Source of the DNA: Cepaea nemoralis
Lineage: Eukaryota > Mollusca > Gastropoda > Stylommatophora > Helicidae
NCBI GenBank assembly: GCA_014155875.1
Contig: JACEFZ010028297.1
Coordinates: 62,001-126,000, forward strand
Length of the DNA: 64,000 nt
Direction: 5' to 3'
How positions within the stretch are numbered: the first letter of the stretch is position 1; each line of letters begins with the position of its first letter. The notes beneath the pieces were generated by a model. That model worked only from the letters and a program-made list of their open reading frames with translations. It had not been told where the DNA came from and made no database searches. The position numbers and the translations under genes are program-made. Of this stretch, positions 1 through 14,100 are shown piece after piece.

Positions 1-214
1 TATTACATGACGTTGCAATGAACCCCGTGGGGGAACTTATGGACCCATCCATCTCCTCTTCTATCCTCATGCATGCATGGACTGGTGGATGCATTGGTGG
101 ATAAGGAGATGAATAGAGACAAATAAATCGGCTGCCAAGTAGATATACATTTATCACTCCCTACAAACAGACATATAGACAGGCACATATATACTGACAT
201 GCATCCATTCATCC

Positions 215-570
215 ATCATGTGCCATGCCGGTAAGCGTAGGCGGTCATGTTCTACCATCTCACTCGATCACCAGAGTCGTGGATCAGTTCCGTGTTTCTG
301 CCTCGACCATGCCACAAGGCCAAGCCATCCAGGAACTTGCTTCTAGGTCTCCCCCTTGGTCTGTTCCCCTCGATCTTACCAGTTGTGACCAAGTTCTCCA
401 AATCATTTCTTCTCATAACATGCCCAAAAAAATTGTGACTGTCTACGTCTAATGTCTCTAATCAGTTTACGATCTTCATTTGTTTCTTGAAGGACTTGTT
501 CATTGGTCTTTCTGGCTGTCCATGGTATTCTTTGCATTTTCCTCAGAAACCACATTTCTACATACATACA
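215..570 (-). mobile_element. LINE 3'-end fragment
   Basis: Read on the minus strand, this stretch encodes the C-terminal part of a non-LTR reverse transcriptase ORF. It has the run of basic residues and the 'YLDGLA'-type end that recurs at 34330-34500 and 29738-30008, followed by the short 3' UTR ending near the CATGATG tail. Stops break the frame, so it is a dead 5'-truncated copy. Assignment rests on similarity to the other copies in this window and on general knowledge of LINE C-termini; the clade is not resolved. Confidence 0.7.
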
Positions 571-850
571 GACAGCCAAATGAATTGACAGACAAATAGA
601 TAGAGAGGCGAAGGATTAAACAGATGAACAGACTGGCATTAAGACAGACGGGCGGATTGGCGAATTTACGACAAGACAACAGACAATTAAACAGACAAAA
701 AGACGAATGAACAGACAAATAAACAGAGGAATGGACGGGTACACTGATAGATAAATAGAGACACAAACAGACAGAAAGACAGACGGATGGACAGACAGGC
801 TAAACGACGAGCAGACAGACAAAATGGCAAGCAGAAAGACAGACAGTCAT
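545..850. repeat. Degenerate GACA-type simple repeat
   Basis: Imperfect array of GACAGACA/AGACAAAT words over about 300 bases. Apparent open frames through it on the minus strand are Cys/Leu/Ser-rich products of the repeat, not genes. Confidence 0.75.
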
Positions 851-865
851 ATATTATTAAGATTG

Positions 866-1075
866 GGGGTCAGCATGGCAGAATGGATAAAAGCGCTCGC
901 TTTTAAACATCCGGTGTTCTGATGCCGAGGTAGCGGGTTCAATCACTACACAGATCAGTTGGACTAAAATGTTGACTTATTGTCCTTGACTTGGAGACAT
1001 AAATTACAAGCACCTCAGAAGTCGGAGTGGGTTAGCCTAATGACGAAGGATACTGGTAATAGGAAAACTAATCCA
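866..1075 (+). mobile_element. tRNA-derived SINE, family A
   Basis: The head is tRNA-like: an A box (TGGCAGAATGGATAAAAGCG) and, about 45 bases on, a B box (GGGTTCAATCACT) give an internal RNA polymerase III promoter. The body (TGTTGACTTATTGTCCTTGACTTGGAGAC) recurs at 9486-9610 on + and 45590-45780 on -. The A-rich run near 1080 could be the tail. Unit boundaries are approximate. Confidence 0.7.
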
Positions 1076-1340
1076 TATGCAAAAAAAAAATAAAATCAGT
1101 CAGAGCACTAGAAGTAGTAATATGTTATGGACTACGCTTGGGTTCAAAACGTCAAAACGAAACAAACATTATAATTAAAGTTGCGCCCGCATAACGTATT
1201 AAATGTTTAACTTTAGTGTGGGCTGTTGACAGTATAGTCTCCATCTAAGTGTGTGTATCTTGAAACACAATTGTACATACCGACCTACAGTAACTATTAA
1301 CGTCTGCTCCCAGTTTGACTATACTTTCAAATGTTTGCAG

Positions 1341-1520
1341 TACACTCTGGAGACGTTTGGCGAAAGTCGATCAACAAAGTGGGTCAGTAAACCTTACATG
1401 GGAGAGGGTATCGTGGTGTCAGGGCCTCCACCTGGCCCCTGGGACATTCAGCTCCAGGCGCCGCAGATGTTTGTTACAAGTACCGTGAAATTAGAAGTCC
1501 CAAACACTGCATCCGTCAAA
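1341..1520 (+). CDS. SSUH2: SSUH2-like exon (first in window)
   Basis: 180 bases, phase 0 at both ends. The acceptor ATGTTTGCAG precedes TAC and the donor GTAAGT follows. It encodes [14 protein letters not shown]..., a 'GPPPGPWDI' turn and 'VPNTASVK', the conserved block that comes just before the zinc motifs in SSUH2 proteins. Confidence 0.88.
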
Positions 1521-4500
1521 GTAAGTTTTGCAGATAATGTTACATGCATTCATTTGTACGTCTGCCTCTTCTTGTGCATTGAAACGTCTATATGAAACAA
1601 ATCCAAAGAACGCAAAGGTCATCTTGATTTTGCTGACATCTCCATTGACATTGTCTTCAAATGAAGCGGAGGTAGGTCAACATAGTTTTCTCTGGACACT
1701 ATTGCAACACCCCCCCCCCACCCCAAGCTGTTATGTTACCCGCCCGACATTTACATTCATCGGTATCTCCTATCTTAGTTTATTACATATGTAGTGTTTC
1801 AACCTGTTGTGGCCTGTGCGAAGTCCGAAAATTGTTCTATTTTCTTCGGAGGAGTTGGTAATACGCATAATCTTTCTGATGGTCTTGATGCTGTTACTTC
1901 CACTCAGATGTATCATTGCTTCTTACAAGTCTTTTGTCCTCGTCACAGATTGTGCCATCCAGGTATGTTGCAATGTGAAACTATCCGTTCAGTTACAATT
2001 CTTTTGGTGTTCAGACACATTCCATAAGGTCTAATAGTTTTGCGCTGTTTCTGCTGTTGGTATATTTGTAAATTATTCATGAATGTGGCATCTACTTTAT
2101 ATTATTAGCAATACAATACGGTGTTGTGGCGCTATGTGGAACCAATACTGTTGCAAGCGAGTGAAACGTGAACGATAAGGCAACAAGCGGAGAAACATGA
2201 TGATGGCAGCAGAAATGTGATTTCTGGGGAATATGCAAAGAGTTTCATTGACAGACAGACTGACTGAAGTTTGTGCAGCAGAAGATTGAGTAGGTTGTGG
2301 CTCGAATGGCTGCAATCAAGGCCGAAATGGAGGAGATTCAAGAAGAGAGAGAACAGCTAGAACGGCTCAAGAAACAGACGATGAATGAAACATCACGAAC
2401 AGACGACATCAATAACAAGTCCCAGGCAGAAGAGGAAGCAACAGAAGAGGGAAGAGAAAGTGAAAACGAAAGCGACCAAGAACGCACGGTGACCAGAAGA
2501 GACTACACACAATCAAGATCAAGCGTTCAAATCGTCCACGACACAAGATTCGAGAGAAGCGAGAGACCACGTACATACGAAGACACAGGAGAAACAGCTG
2601 GAGTCTCAAGAGAGATCACGGCTGGTAGACCACTCCGTGAAAGAAAAACATCACGAGACGGGGCGGGAACCCAACTATACCAGACCTTACATGTGTGCGA
2701 CTCTAACCAAACATATAACACGACAACAAGGAGGAAATCAATACAAATGCGGGAAACGCATAAACTCCAGGAAGCGAAATATGCAACCCCAAATGCGCTA
2801 GCAGAAATAGATACTCCATTTTTTTAAGGCATATCCTTTTTTTTACAGGACATCGCTGTCAACACCAGCATTTTACTTCTGTTGTTGATGTCTTGGCAAG
2901 TTATACGTTCAGTAGTTTGCTAATGTTTTCTGAACGACCAGCTCCCATACCAACTCGTTAAAACCCAGCGTAACGCGGTCTGCTGACAAATCGGTTGCAG
3001 CTGTGTTTCGAACGCGGGTAAGCGGGCTTAAGAATCGCGTCCGTAAGCAGATACTCCATTAAGTCCCTAAATATAACCAAACAAGAGATCGGCCGTTGAA
3101 CGGATGCACCATTTTTCTCGAGCGAGCGAGTGGTTGCTTATATTGGGTGTTCTAGCAGGAAGTGGGATATATTGAAGGACTGAAGGATCCAACTCTGGTC
3201 CCAAATTCACCCCTAGTGAAAAAATAACCACTATGAAATATCACGAAAGCATTACACCTTGTTGAAAACATGCACAGAAGTAGCAACAGGAAGCCATGTT
3301 TCTTTAGATGTGACTATACGCAGAAAGAAAGAGATCGTATTATATATGTCATGTTTGAGGTTCACAGAAGAGTTCTAATCACCCACAGCGCGCTGCTTGG
3401 AACTGGAAATAAAGGTATTGAGCATACATTTTATTTGCATACTGCTATATATACGGAACAAAGTAACAGCAATTTAAAAAAAAAAAGTTTTCAAACGTGT
3501 TATCTCTCATCGTTTTGCTACTTCAGCCTTTGATTTAGAAAAGATGTTTTGGTGTTTCATACTTGTAACGCAAACAAACACACATGTACACACACATGGA
3601 CACACATGAACACTCACACATGGATACTCACACATGAACACTCACACAGAAATGCACAAGAACACTCACTCATAAACACACATGAACACTCACACATAAA
3701 CACACATGAACACTCAAACATGGCCACACATGAACACTCACACATAAACATACATGAACACTCACACATGGCCACACATGAACACTTACACATAAACACA
3801 TATGAACACTCACACATAAACATACATGAACACTCAAACATGGCCACACATGAACACTCACACATAAACATACATGAACACTCACACATGGCCACACATG
3901 AACACTTACACATAAACACACATGAACACTCACACATAAACATACATGAACACTCACACATGGACACACATGAACACTTACACACAAACACATGAACACT
4001 CACACATAAACACCCACACGTGAACACACACATACACACACACATGATCACTCACACATAAACACACATGAACACTCACACATCAACACCCATTGATCAA
4101 ACATAGCGACGAAGTAGTGGGTTCACTTTCCACACCGGTCAGATGGCATTTATGTTAACATCTCGTTCTAAAAGCAAAATAAATAACTTACATTATGCTG
4201 ATGACACCGTCTTGATAACAAGAGGACACAGGAAACTCCAGGAAATGATATATATAGTGGTTGTAGACCAGTGGTTCTCAACCGGTGGGGAATCCCCCCC
4301 CCCCCCCGGCAGGGCAGATTATTTCGAGATCACGTTAATACAAGAACCGATTACTTGATATTGTTTTTCCCTTCATACTGTACGGTTCTGTACGTCTCAC
4401 TCTCATCCTTCTAAAATTCAATTTATAAAGTAAGTAGACCCACAAATCATGCTTTATGTGGACATCTAGACTTGTTTTAGTATGTGCTATTAAATTTAGC

Positions 4501-7500
4501 TTCCATTATTACGTATACTGTATAGACACGGGGCCGGGATATTTAGGTGGGAAATACGAAAGGGGGAATGACGTTCTGAAAATATGGTGAAGGGGGGCAC
4601 GGGCCAAAAAAAGGTTGACAACCACTGTTGTAGACAGTGACAAAAATGGGTCTTAGCTTGAATAATAGAAAGGCAGAAGGCATATGAAAGAAACAGATGT
4701 AAATAAATATTTAAATTAAATGACGCTATTTGTATGGCAAGTGCAGAAATTCAGATGTCAATGCACATAAATAACATAATACGCAGAAGCATTAAAAAAC
4801 TGCATTCTATCAAATGAGGAATAAGTTCTTGTCATTGAAAGCTGTACAAATAATTCTTGCATGTTACATAGAACCAGTTTTAACCTATCGCTGCGAACCC
4901 AGGACAAGTAGTAAACATACGATACAATCCCTGGAGATATGGTTTTATTGAATAATGCTGAAAATTCATTAGACAGACAAAATGAGCCATTTGGACACTT
5001 TTAATGAGGTTAGTCGCAAATACAACTTACCACAAACATCAGAAAGGGGCAGTCATAATTATTGGCAACATTATAAGAAGACATAGATTGGAACAAGTTG
5101 TAAACACCGGAAAGATTTGTGGTAAGAGAGAACAGGACAATTCTTGACAGTCTCGCGTCATGACAGGAAAGGGAGTCAACACATTAATTGATCCATGACG
5201 TCAAAGATCGCAATTTGTGGAGAAGCGTGATCGCCCACGCAGCCGGCAAGGCACTTTATGATTATAACATCAACACATTAAAGTCACTGACACATCAGGG
5301 CAATTCCTTGATTTCCCGAGCGTCGTCCATTTCTGGCTATTCATTGTAGACTCAAATTCAGTCCACTCGTTTTGATAGGGTGATGACCAAGGCTCTACCC
5401 CTAAGAGGTCTTCTCTTGTTAATATGATTTATATTGTCTGTCCCCAGCCGTGCTATAACTGCCACGCCAGAGGTTACAAGAGATGCACGTTCTGTTTAGG
5501 AGTAGGAAGGGTAATTGTCACTGTCTATACAAGTTACGTTAGTTGCATATTCTTTACAGGACGTCGCAATTAACCCTAACATGTTTTGGCTGTTTGTGAT
5601 TTCTTGGCAAGTTTACGTTCAGTAGTTTGCCATTGCATTCTGCAACGATCGGCACTCATATCACTGTATGAAAAACAACGCAAGACGGTCTGCTGACAAG
5701 ACTCCCGCAGCTGTGTTTCAAACGCCGTAAGCGGGATTGCGAATTACGCCTTCGCCACAGATTTAATATCTAAACAAGCCACTGTCTAAACAACCCATTG
5801 TCTAAACATCCCACTGTCTAAACAAGACGATATCTAAACAACCAACTGTCTAAACAAGACACTATATAAACAACAGTCTAAACATCCCACTGTCTAGACA
5901 TGACGATATCTAAACAATACTGCCTAAACAAGACGCCATCTAAACAACCCACTGTCTAAACAAGACGCCATCTAAACAACCCACTGTCTAAACATCCCAC
6001 TGTCTAAACAACCCTTTCTCTAAACAACCCACTGTCTAAACAAGACACTATCTAAACAACAGTCTAAACATCCCACTGTCTAGACATGACGATATCTAAG
6101 CAATACTGCCTAAACAAGACCCCATCTAAACAACCCACTGTCTAAACAAGACGCTATCTAAGCAACACACTGTCTAGACATCCCACTGTCTAAATAAGAT
6201 GATATCTAAACAACCCACTGTCTAAACATGACGATATCTAAACTACCCACTGTCTAAACAAGACGATATCTAAAGAACCCACTGTCTAAACAAGACGCTA
6301 TAGGAACAACAGTCTAAACATTCCACTGTCTAAACATGACGATATCTAAACAACCCACTGTCTAAACAAGACGCTATCTAAACAACCCACTGTCTAAACA
6401 TCCCACTGTCTAAACAACCCACTGTCTAAACAAGACTTTATCTAAACAACCCACTGTCTAAACAAGACGCTATCTAAACAACAGTCTAAACATCCCACTG
6501 TCTAAACATGACGATATCTAAACAACACACTATCTAGATATCCCACTGTCTAAATAAGATGATATCTAAACAACCCACTGTCTAAACAACGCACTGTCTA
6601 AACAAGACACTATCTAAACAACCCACGGTCTAAAAAAGACGCTATCTAAACAACCCACTGTCTAAACAAGACGATATCTAAACAAGACCTTCTAAAAAGT
6701 TTCTTCACTTGCGAACCATTTTTTCACACATAAAGATTTCGTGAACTCTTCAAACCCTTAGTGAACGGCGTGGCCAAAAAGTTCAACGCATGGCTCCTAA
6801 ATTTTATTGCTGATAGTGGCGTAGTGGGTTCATTATACACACCGGTCAGTTTGGATTTATGTTGAATTTTCGTTCTGAAAACAATGGCAAACTATTGAAT
6901 GGAAAATTGTTTAGTAAGCCTCAAACAGCGAAAAAAGGCTGGAGTTGATTAACGTTCACAACCCCGCATACAGCGCTCGAAACATAGTTGCGAGCGATTT
7001 GGAAGCCGACCGCCTTGTGTTTGTTTTCAAACAATAGTATGAGCGTCGGTCGTTCAGAAAGTAATAGTAAACTACTGAAGGTAAACTTGCCTATTAAATC
7101 ACAAACAGCTAAATTTGCTGGGATTGACTGTGACGTCCTGTAAAGGACATGCAGCTATTTATTATTTATGATTAACGTCCTTATACAAGGACATGCAATA
7201 TATTTCCTTCACCCTACTATATATCAATAAGATTTTCCCCCCAGGCTTTGGGTAGAAGATGGTGGAACACCCAGGACCCACGGCTATGTAAAGGGGAAAA
7301 CTACTAATCTATGCCAAATCTTAGCCAATCATTGTGTGTTGCGCTGAATCGTGACATTGTTACGTCATAAGTCGCCTCTCCACAAACGTTAAGTTCCAAT
7401 ACAGTCTTCCACAACCTGCTGGTATGAGAGCTAGGAGAGGAGAAGGACAACTCTGCATCAGTATCCGTGGGGTATTATGCATAATGTGTCTGCCTTGTCA

Positions 7501-8107
7501 GTGCAGGGTCGGTTTGATCGAAACCTGCATGTTTATTCCCTTGTTATTTACCTTCGCAGAATGATTTTGCTTAATATGTATCCTAGCAATAGCATTATTC
7601 GTCTATAATTTTCTCGCTCCTGAGGGGCCCCTTTCTTTGGCGGCTTCACGAGATATCCTCTTCGGTGTTTCTTCAGTTTCCCAGTTTCTTCAACTAAATA
7701 ATTTGTGCCGCAGTTCAGTTGAGCTATTTATTTGGTTTAATGGCATCTGCTGGTATACTATTTGAACTAGCAGCTTTCTCATCCTTCAAAAGTTTGATAG
7801 CTTTTGATTATGTTACGGGAAAAGAAATTCACTTAATAAGAATTTGAACTAAATACAAATAATTCTTTTAAGTAGAAGAAGCGAAACAAATATAACTTTT
7901 TTAAAAATTAATTAATCGTCTTAACTGTAACCTTTCTTAACCTGTCACTTTCTGTTTTTTCTGGGAACAAGCTTATATTTTGTAATGTAAATCGTCATCA
8001 GAGACTGTGTACTAGCTGTGGCGGGAATGGCATTGAAAGATACTATGACAATGGCCAAGAGTATACCAGGAGCTGTACGTGGTGCATAGGCGGTTACTCA
8101 AGGTAGG

Positions 8108-8193
<86 letters not shown>

Positions 8194-11100
8194 CCTACCT
8201 ACCTACCTACCTACCTACTTATCTGTCTGTCTTCCTCCGAAGTCGGAGAGTAGTCTGCCTGTACGGCGAGGAACCACCAGTCTGCACACCAATAAGCCAG
8301 ACATGGGACAACGGATACTTACGTAAACCTCAGGTCCGGTACGATACGACATCACACTGATGTTGGACAACAAGATGTCTTCATCCGACATACAGGACTT
8401 CACGCTGGAGTTCACAGCCAGCGAACACAAGCAATGCAAGCATCTGTCTGTCGTACACGCACGCACACACGCGCGCGCGCACACACACGCACACACACAC
8501 ACACGCACTCATTTATGAATACACTAACTATAGGGGGCAGCGTGGTCTCGAGTTATGGTGTCCGCCTCGAGTGCTGGAGGTCCCGGGGTCAAGCCCCGGT
8601 GAGGACCGGGATTTTTTCTCGTGGAGTTCTAGTAATACAATTTCCCCTGGTCTCTGGGTAGTGAGATCGGACGCCCGTGTGTATTGTTGCGCATCGTAAA
8701 AAATCCCGTGGCAGTTGGAAATCGAAAAAGAGTAGCCTAACGGCGCTGCCTGGGCAAACTTTTTGAGTTAAAAATCTACCCAAAATATTTCAGGATCCTC
8801 GCCGGTGCTACGGAGTTCGTGCACTGAGCTGAGTTTCTCCGAACTCAGGTTTGAGTTAGGAGGAGAACGGGGCACTTATGGGTTACACCCGTGCGCAGTG
8901 ATGTTGATCCATCGACTAAACTAAACTAACTATAGAGTCTGAGAATTAAGAAGCCTACATTTTACAGACAAAGCACTCCTATAAAAATCATACTGAAGGG
9001 AAAAGTCAAACTGGCTACCAAGAGGCATGGAGTCTCCGTGGCGAAGTGGTTAAGCCGTCTGCCTCACGCTCCGAAGGTTGTAGGTTCGATTCCGGAGACT
9101 CCTGGGGGTCGTCGTTGGAGCTTCGGAGTTCGTGCTTTGTGCGACGCTTTCAGCAGGCTGCCCTGTGGAAAGAGACAGAGCCATATGGGATAAAACCCGG
9201 TGCAATGAAGTCGATTCTCTCGACTGTTAAGACTTTATAAAGGCAGAGATACAAATGGGGAGACAGCAAGCGATGGGCGTACAGCAGTCTTTCAGGGTGT
9301 ACCACTAGACGGAACGAGAGACCGAAAGTGTTGGAGATCCATTGCAGTCAATTCTCATAATGTAGATGGCACTTTATGTATATTATCATTACCGTGGTCA
9401 TCGCTCCATAACCTGAACAGGGTCGTGGGCCTAGATGAAGGCATCAGGTCAAGTGGGTCTTCATATTACTCCCTATCCTTCGTGGAGATGTCGGCATGGC
9501 TGAAAGCATAAGAGCGCTAGCTTTTAAACTTCCGGTACACTGATGGCGAGATGGGAGGTTCAACCCGTAAACCGGCATTAAGCTGGACTAAACGTTGACT
9601 TCTCGTTCAGAAATCAATGGCAAACTACTGAACAATGGCGAAGAAAATCAACCTGGGGTTGGTCGCAACGTCCTGCAATGGACATGCAAACATTTAAAAT
9701 TCTTCGTGATATATTAAGTGCAGGAATAACGTTCTCCCGTCCATTCTTGTCTTGTCATACATTACGTGCCGGAATAACGTTCTCCCGTCCATTCTTGTCA
9801 TACATTACGTGCCGGAATAACGTTCTCCCGTCCACTCTTTGATGACCTCATCTGATGATTGTTTTTGCCTTCTTCTTCTCCGTTGTCATCCGCTGGATGC
9901 ATAAAGATGACATGGTTGGCCCAGGGTGGCTCTTGGGCACACCACTATTGGTAAAAGCTGTTCTGTATGACATAGTACGTGGGCGTGTGCACGCACATAC
10001 ACAGCATCAACATTTCTGTTATTGTCCAAGTGTTTTTCTTCTTCTTTGCTGATCTTCTGAGCGACTGCGTTTGAACTCCCAAGCCCGTTCTTTTAGTGCT
10101 GACGTCACCCTAGTCCTCAAAAGAGGACCCAAGTGAAGTTAGTGTAAAGAATTTTCTACCGACTGGGTACCAAGTACCCCGTCTGCGTGGGAACTGTGTT
10201 GATGAGCTCTCCACCCCTTCTCTGGGCCCTAAAACCGCTGGGATGTAAATGCAAGATGATCACTGGAACACCACATCTGCGAAGAGGCATATTAATATGT
10301 AACCACGTCATGATTATGCACAGCACATAGAGACTGGCAGGGATTAGGCCAGGGCTTTAGGCACTGGTTTTAAGTATTTAAGTGTCAAAAGACTCCATCG
10401 CAATACCCATATAATGTTTTAGAGTCTCGTCTCTTGTACCTTGCCGTGTCGATGTGAAGCATAAACAGCGGGAGTGTGCCCGTTTATGGGCTTCATGTAT
10501 CGAGATTCCCATGAGCTCTGCTATTCCTCTGTACATCGTTTGCATAGTTAGCCTCTTCGTCTGCTTCAATTTGTTATGTTCATCATTGCTTGTTGTGTTA
10601 TACTATTAATTGGTAATATAGCTACATGGCCAAACTATTTAACTTGCTGTTTTCTGATAACATCTAGCGCTTTAGTCCGGATTTCTTTATTTCTGATTCT
10701 CTCTTCTTGGTACATTTAGTATTCTTCTCGGGAATCTCAAATTTGTTGGATGTGATTTTTCTTTTCTCGTTTTCTGTTATTGACCAAGCGTGTCATTGGT
10801 AGCATAGAGTTGGTAGGAGATGGAACTCTATTGGGTCATATCTAGCCACCGAGGTGAGGGTGAAGACTGGGGTCAACTTCCGGGGAAAGGTGCTGGCTTT
10901 CCCTCGGTCAGTTACAATGCAGTGATAACACTAGTAGAAGCACCAGGTGCCTAATGTTCGCCCTCTGAGAGTGGGTTGGTTTCTGGGTTGACACACTTAG
11001 CAGTATCGATAGCGGATATGCATGACAAATGAACGTCTCGAAGGTGAATGCGCACGACATGAGAAAAATATCCGGGAGTCATGGCCCGGACGGGCCTGCC

Positions 11101-14100
11101 CCTGAGAGTGTAAAGAAGGTAATGGGACCGAAATATTCGATTAAGGGGGACCGCTTCTGATGATCTGAAGCCTCCTGTCATGCTTGCTCTGCGGCAGTTT
11201 TTACCACTACCAGTACCAATTTCCACATATGCCTGTATCCTCTGGTGTTTCCCTATGTAACAGCTAGGATGATCTCTTCTGCTTTATCTGGTCTACTAGA
11301 AGAATGTTTGCATATCCTTTACAGGACATCGCTGTCAACATCAGCATCTTTCAGCTGATTGTTGATTTCTTGGCAAGATTACGCTCAGTAGTTTGCCATT
11401 GCTTTCTGAACGGCCGGCTAACATACCCCGTGAGTTACCGACACGATTCAAACCACTGCTGATTCTCACCGTCGTCACATTACGAGAGTATACGAGATTA
11501 CGGAGAAAGTCGCTAAACTCTAGGCCAGGAAGCTGGCATCTGGTCTAATACACATTCACATTTTTAGAGTTAGAACTGCTGACAATGAACCTATTAAAAC
11601 TGCCAGCTTCTGGGGAGGGTTATCAATTTTTCTAGTGCCTTTATACAGCAACCATTTCAGCTAATGTCATCTCTTGTACATTTAGCTGCACCTTCTGTGG
11701 TGGATCTGGCCAAGTGATATGCAAGAAATGCCAGGGAAGAGGGAATCTCCGCTGGTTTATTCTGTTAACAGTTCAATGGTAAATATCTCCAGTATGTTAT
11801 GGTGCTATAGCAGACCTGCCAACAGTAAAATTAGTTAACTGAAAAAAACATCAGAATATTGTGTCATTGATTGTTGTGAATTGGTTTATTACTGATGTTA
11901 ACACTAAAGTAAAGGAGTCATGGTATAGCACTGTTGTTAACGTGCTTGCCTGCCAACGCTATGTTCAAATCCATTTCAAAGCAGGGATTTTTAAAAATTC
12001 GCATGGGACCCAGGTTGACCCCTTAAAGTTGAGTTGTTGAGTTGAGCTAAGAACTGACATCACTGCACTCAGGACATGTCCATACCTGTTCCACCCCCTC
12101 GTTGAACAGCCAGCGAAGAGTCACACTGCTAATCGTGTCCACCGCTATGTGATTGAAATTCAGTTTTGAGATTCTTCCACAATTCCTGCCAATCCCCCCG
12201 CAGACCTGCTTAAAGTATTTTATAGACCAATTAACACTCAACGGGTGATGTGGACAGTATCGTACTAGCTGACTTTACGTCCCATGATAATTCCTGATAC
12301 AAATTTTAACAAATCAACCCCGATAGATACAATCCCAACAGTGATATCTCGTGAAATAAATGTATAATTAAATTAGCTCCTCTAAACTGTAGGTAAGTAT
12401 AGTAAAGGACCCAGTTACACACCTTAGCTTTACTGGGCATGTGGTGCTTGATCCATATGTGTGTAGATCCATCAGCACCCCAGGGATGATGGGATCAATA
12501 TTACACCAGCCACCATCACTTCCCAAGATATTTCCTGGCATCCAATTTAGGGATGGCCAACATGGCAGCCAACGTCAATTTTTTTAAAAATCTGCTTTGA
12601 TGTAGATTCTAACCCGTGACCACCGTGCTGCAGACGAGTGTCTAGCCACTAGACAGACTACACAGCTCTCAAAGTAACTGAAAAGATAACTACGCACCCC
12701 TAGGTGGTAGAAAATTGACGGCACTTTAAAGATTGTGGTTCAGCAGACTGGGGAGTCACCGGGGTGAGTAACTCTACACTGAGCTGAGAAAGGCATTCAC
12801 TTACCTTGGCAACTAGACAATGCTGATGATTGCGGAGGTCATAAACCAATTCATATGGATGTGGAATACAAAGGGAAACCACCACATTATCATTCCCATG
12901 AATAAGCTTATGCCATTTTGTAAATCTGGGATGGAGGAATGGCATGGTCAGAAATGTCATGCTAGTCTTTGGACTGGATAACCTGAAATGTCACGTGATA
13001 ATTCTAGTATTTCTGTTCTGTGACAACCTTTAGATAACATTTCTTAAAATGCTGCTGGCCAAGAAAATTAATCACAGTGACATTTTACAAGATTTTAATA
13101 TTGAAGACAACTGGCTCATAAACAGCTTCATGTCTCCAGAACTGACCTACTTTGGCAATGTTAAGCGTTATGGTGGCTTGGAAAGAACAGATGGTCTTCT
13201 TTTGTTCGCTTGAAATATGTCTATAACTGCAATGTTGTCTCTTGTATGAATTTAACTGTCTTTTTTGTTCACTCTTAGGTCCATAGAGTTTATCTTCCAC
13301 TGTCGTCTCTTTAGGCCTGAAGGTTTGCCTAGACATGTTGATTTTGGGTAGTCTTGGAGTATGTGCTCTGCTGTCTCGTGAGGGCTGGTCTGGTTCGCTT
13401 GATCAGTTCCGCGTCTAGCGTTCGTTGTCTCGAATGGCTGTGTGAGGTGCAACAAAATTAGATCTTCCCAGCCAACGCAAGTTAGCGAGGCAGGCGTTTC
13501 GAGAATGTAACCGCATCGTGCAGCCAGGGTCGTGGTTTGAGCGGGCAAAAGAGCAAAATTTGTACGACCGTTCGACAAAGTCTCGATAAGCGCCCACTCT
13601 CTCTCTCGATGAGTAGTGGGCCTGCAGTCAGTAAGCTGGTATAGCTTTTTTTTTCGGTCAGTCCTGCCGGCGTAGCATGAAAGCTCGTCGGTAGGCGTCC
13701 AGTGATTTTGCATGTATCACCTTGTACCGGGTGGGCGCGCTTTAGTGTTGCTACTCTTGGCTTGCGTGTACGTGAACGTCTGTCCTGTCAGTCGCCATAT
13801 GCATTTGTGCGCTGGTGAGGCTCAACCGTAAATCAGGAGATCTGTTCGCAACTTAGACGAGCAATATCTTCTGTGGGCAGCTTCTCGCCTTATATGTGTG
13901 TGGTCTGTTCTGGCGGTCAGTCCGTCTTCGGCGAAGGAAATTCTGTTGATCCTATCAGTAATCATACGCTAATTGCTTGTCGCTACGCTTGTCTTAAAAC
14001 TTAAAACAAAAGGAATGACGGAAGGGCCGTTTGCAAGAGACTCCAGGCTAGTGAGTCGATACATACAGGGATAACTGGCCGTGGCAGCCTAACGTCCACT

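Noticed and set aside
3549..4051. Long His/Thr-rich and Cys/Val-rich frames on both strands
   Set aside because: They coincide with the CACTCACACATGAACA minisatellite, whose period keeps frames open.
9028..9100. Functional tRNA gene
   Set aside because: A and B boxes and a 7-bp acceptor-like pairing are present, but no proper anticodon stem could be drawn, and the same head occurs joined to the same non-tRNA body at other sites, i.e. a SINE.
13085..13713. 153-aa and 83-aa minus frames as host genes
   Set aside because: They contain LINE-type pieces such as [12 protein letters not shown] and lie in an interrupted LINE copy.
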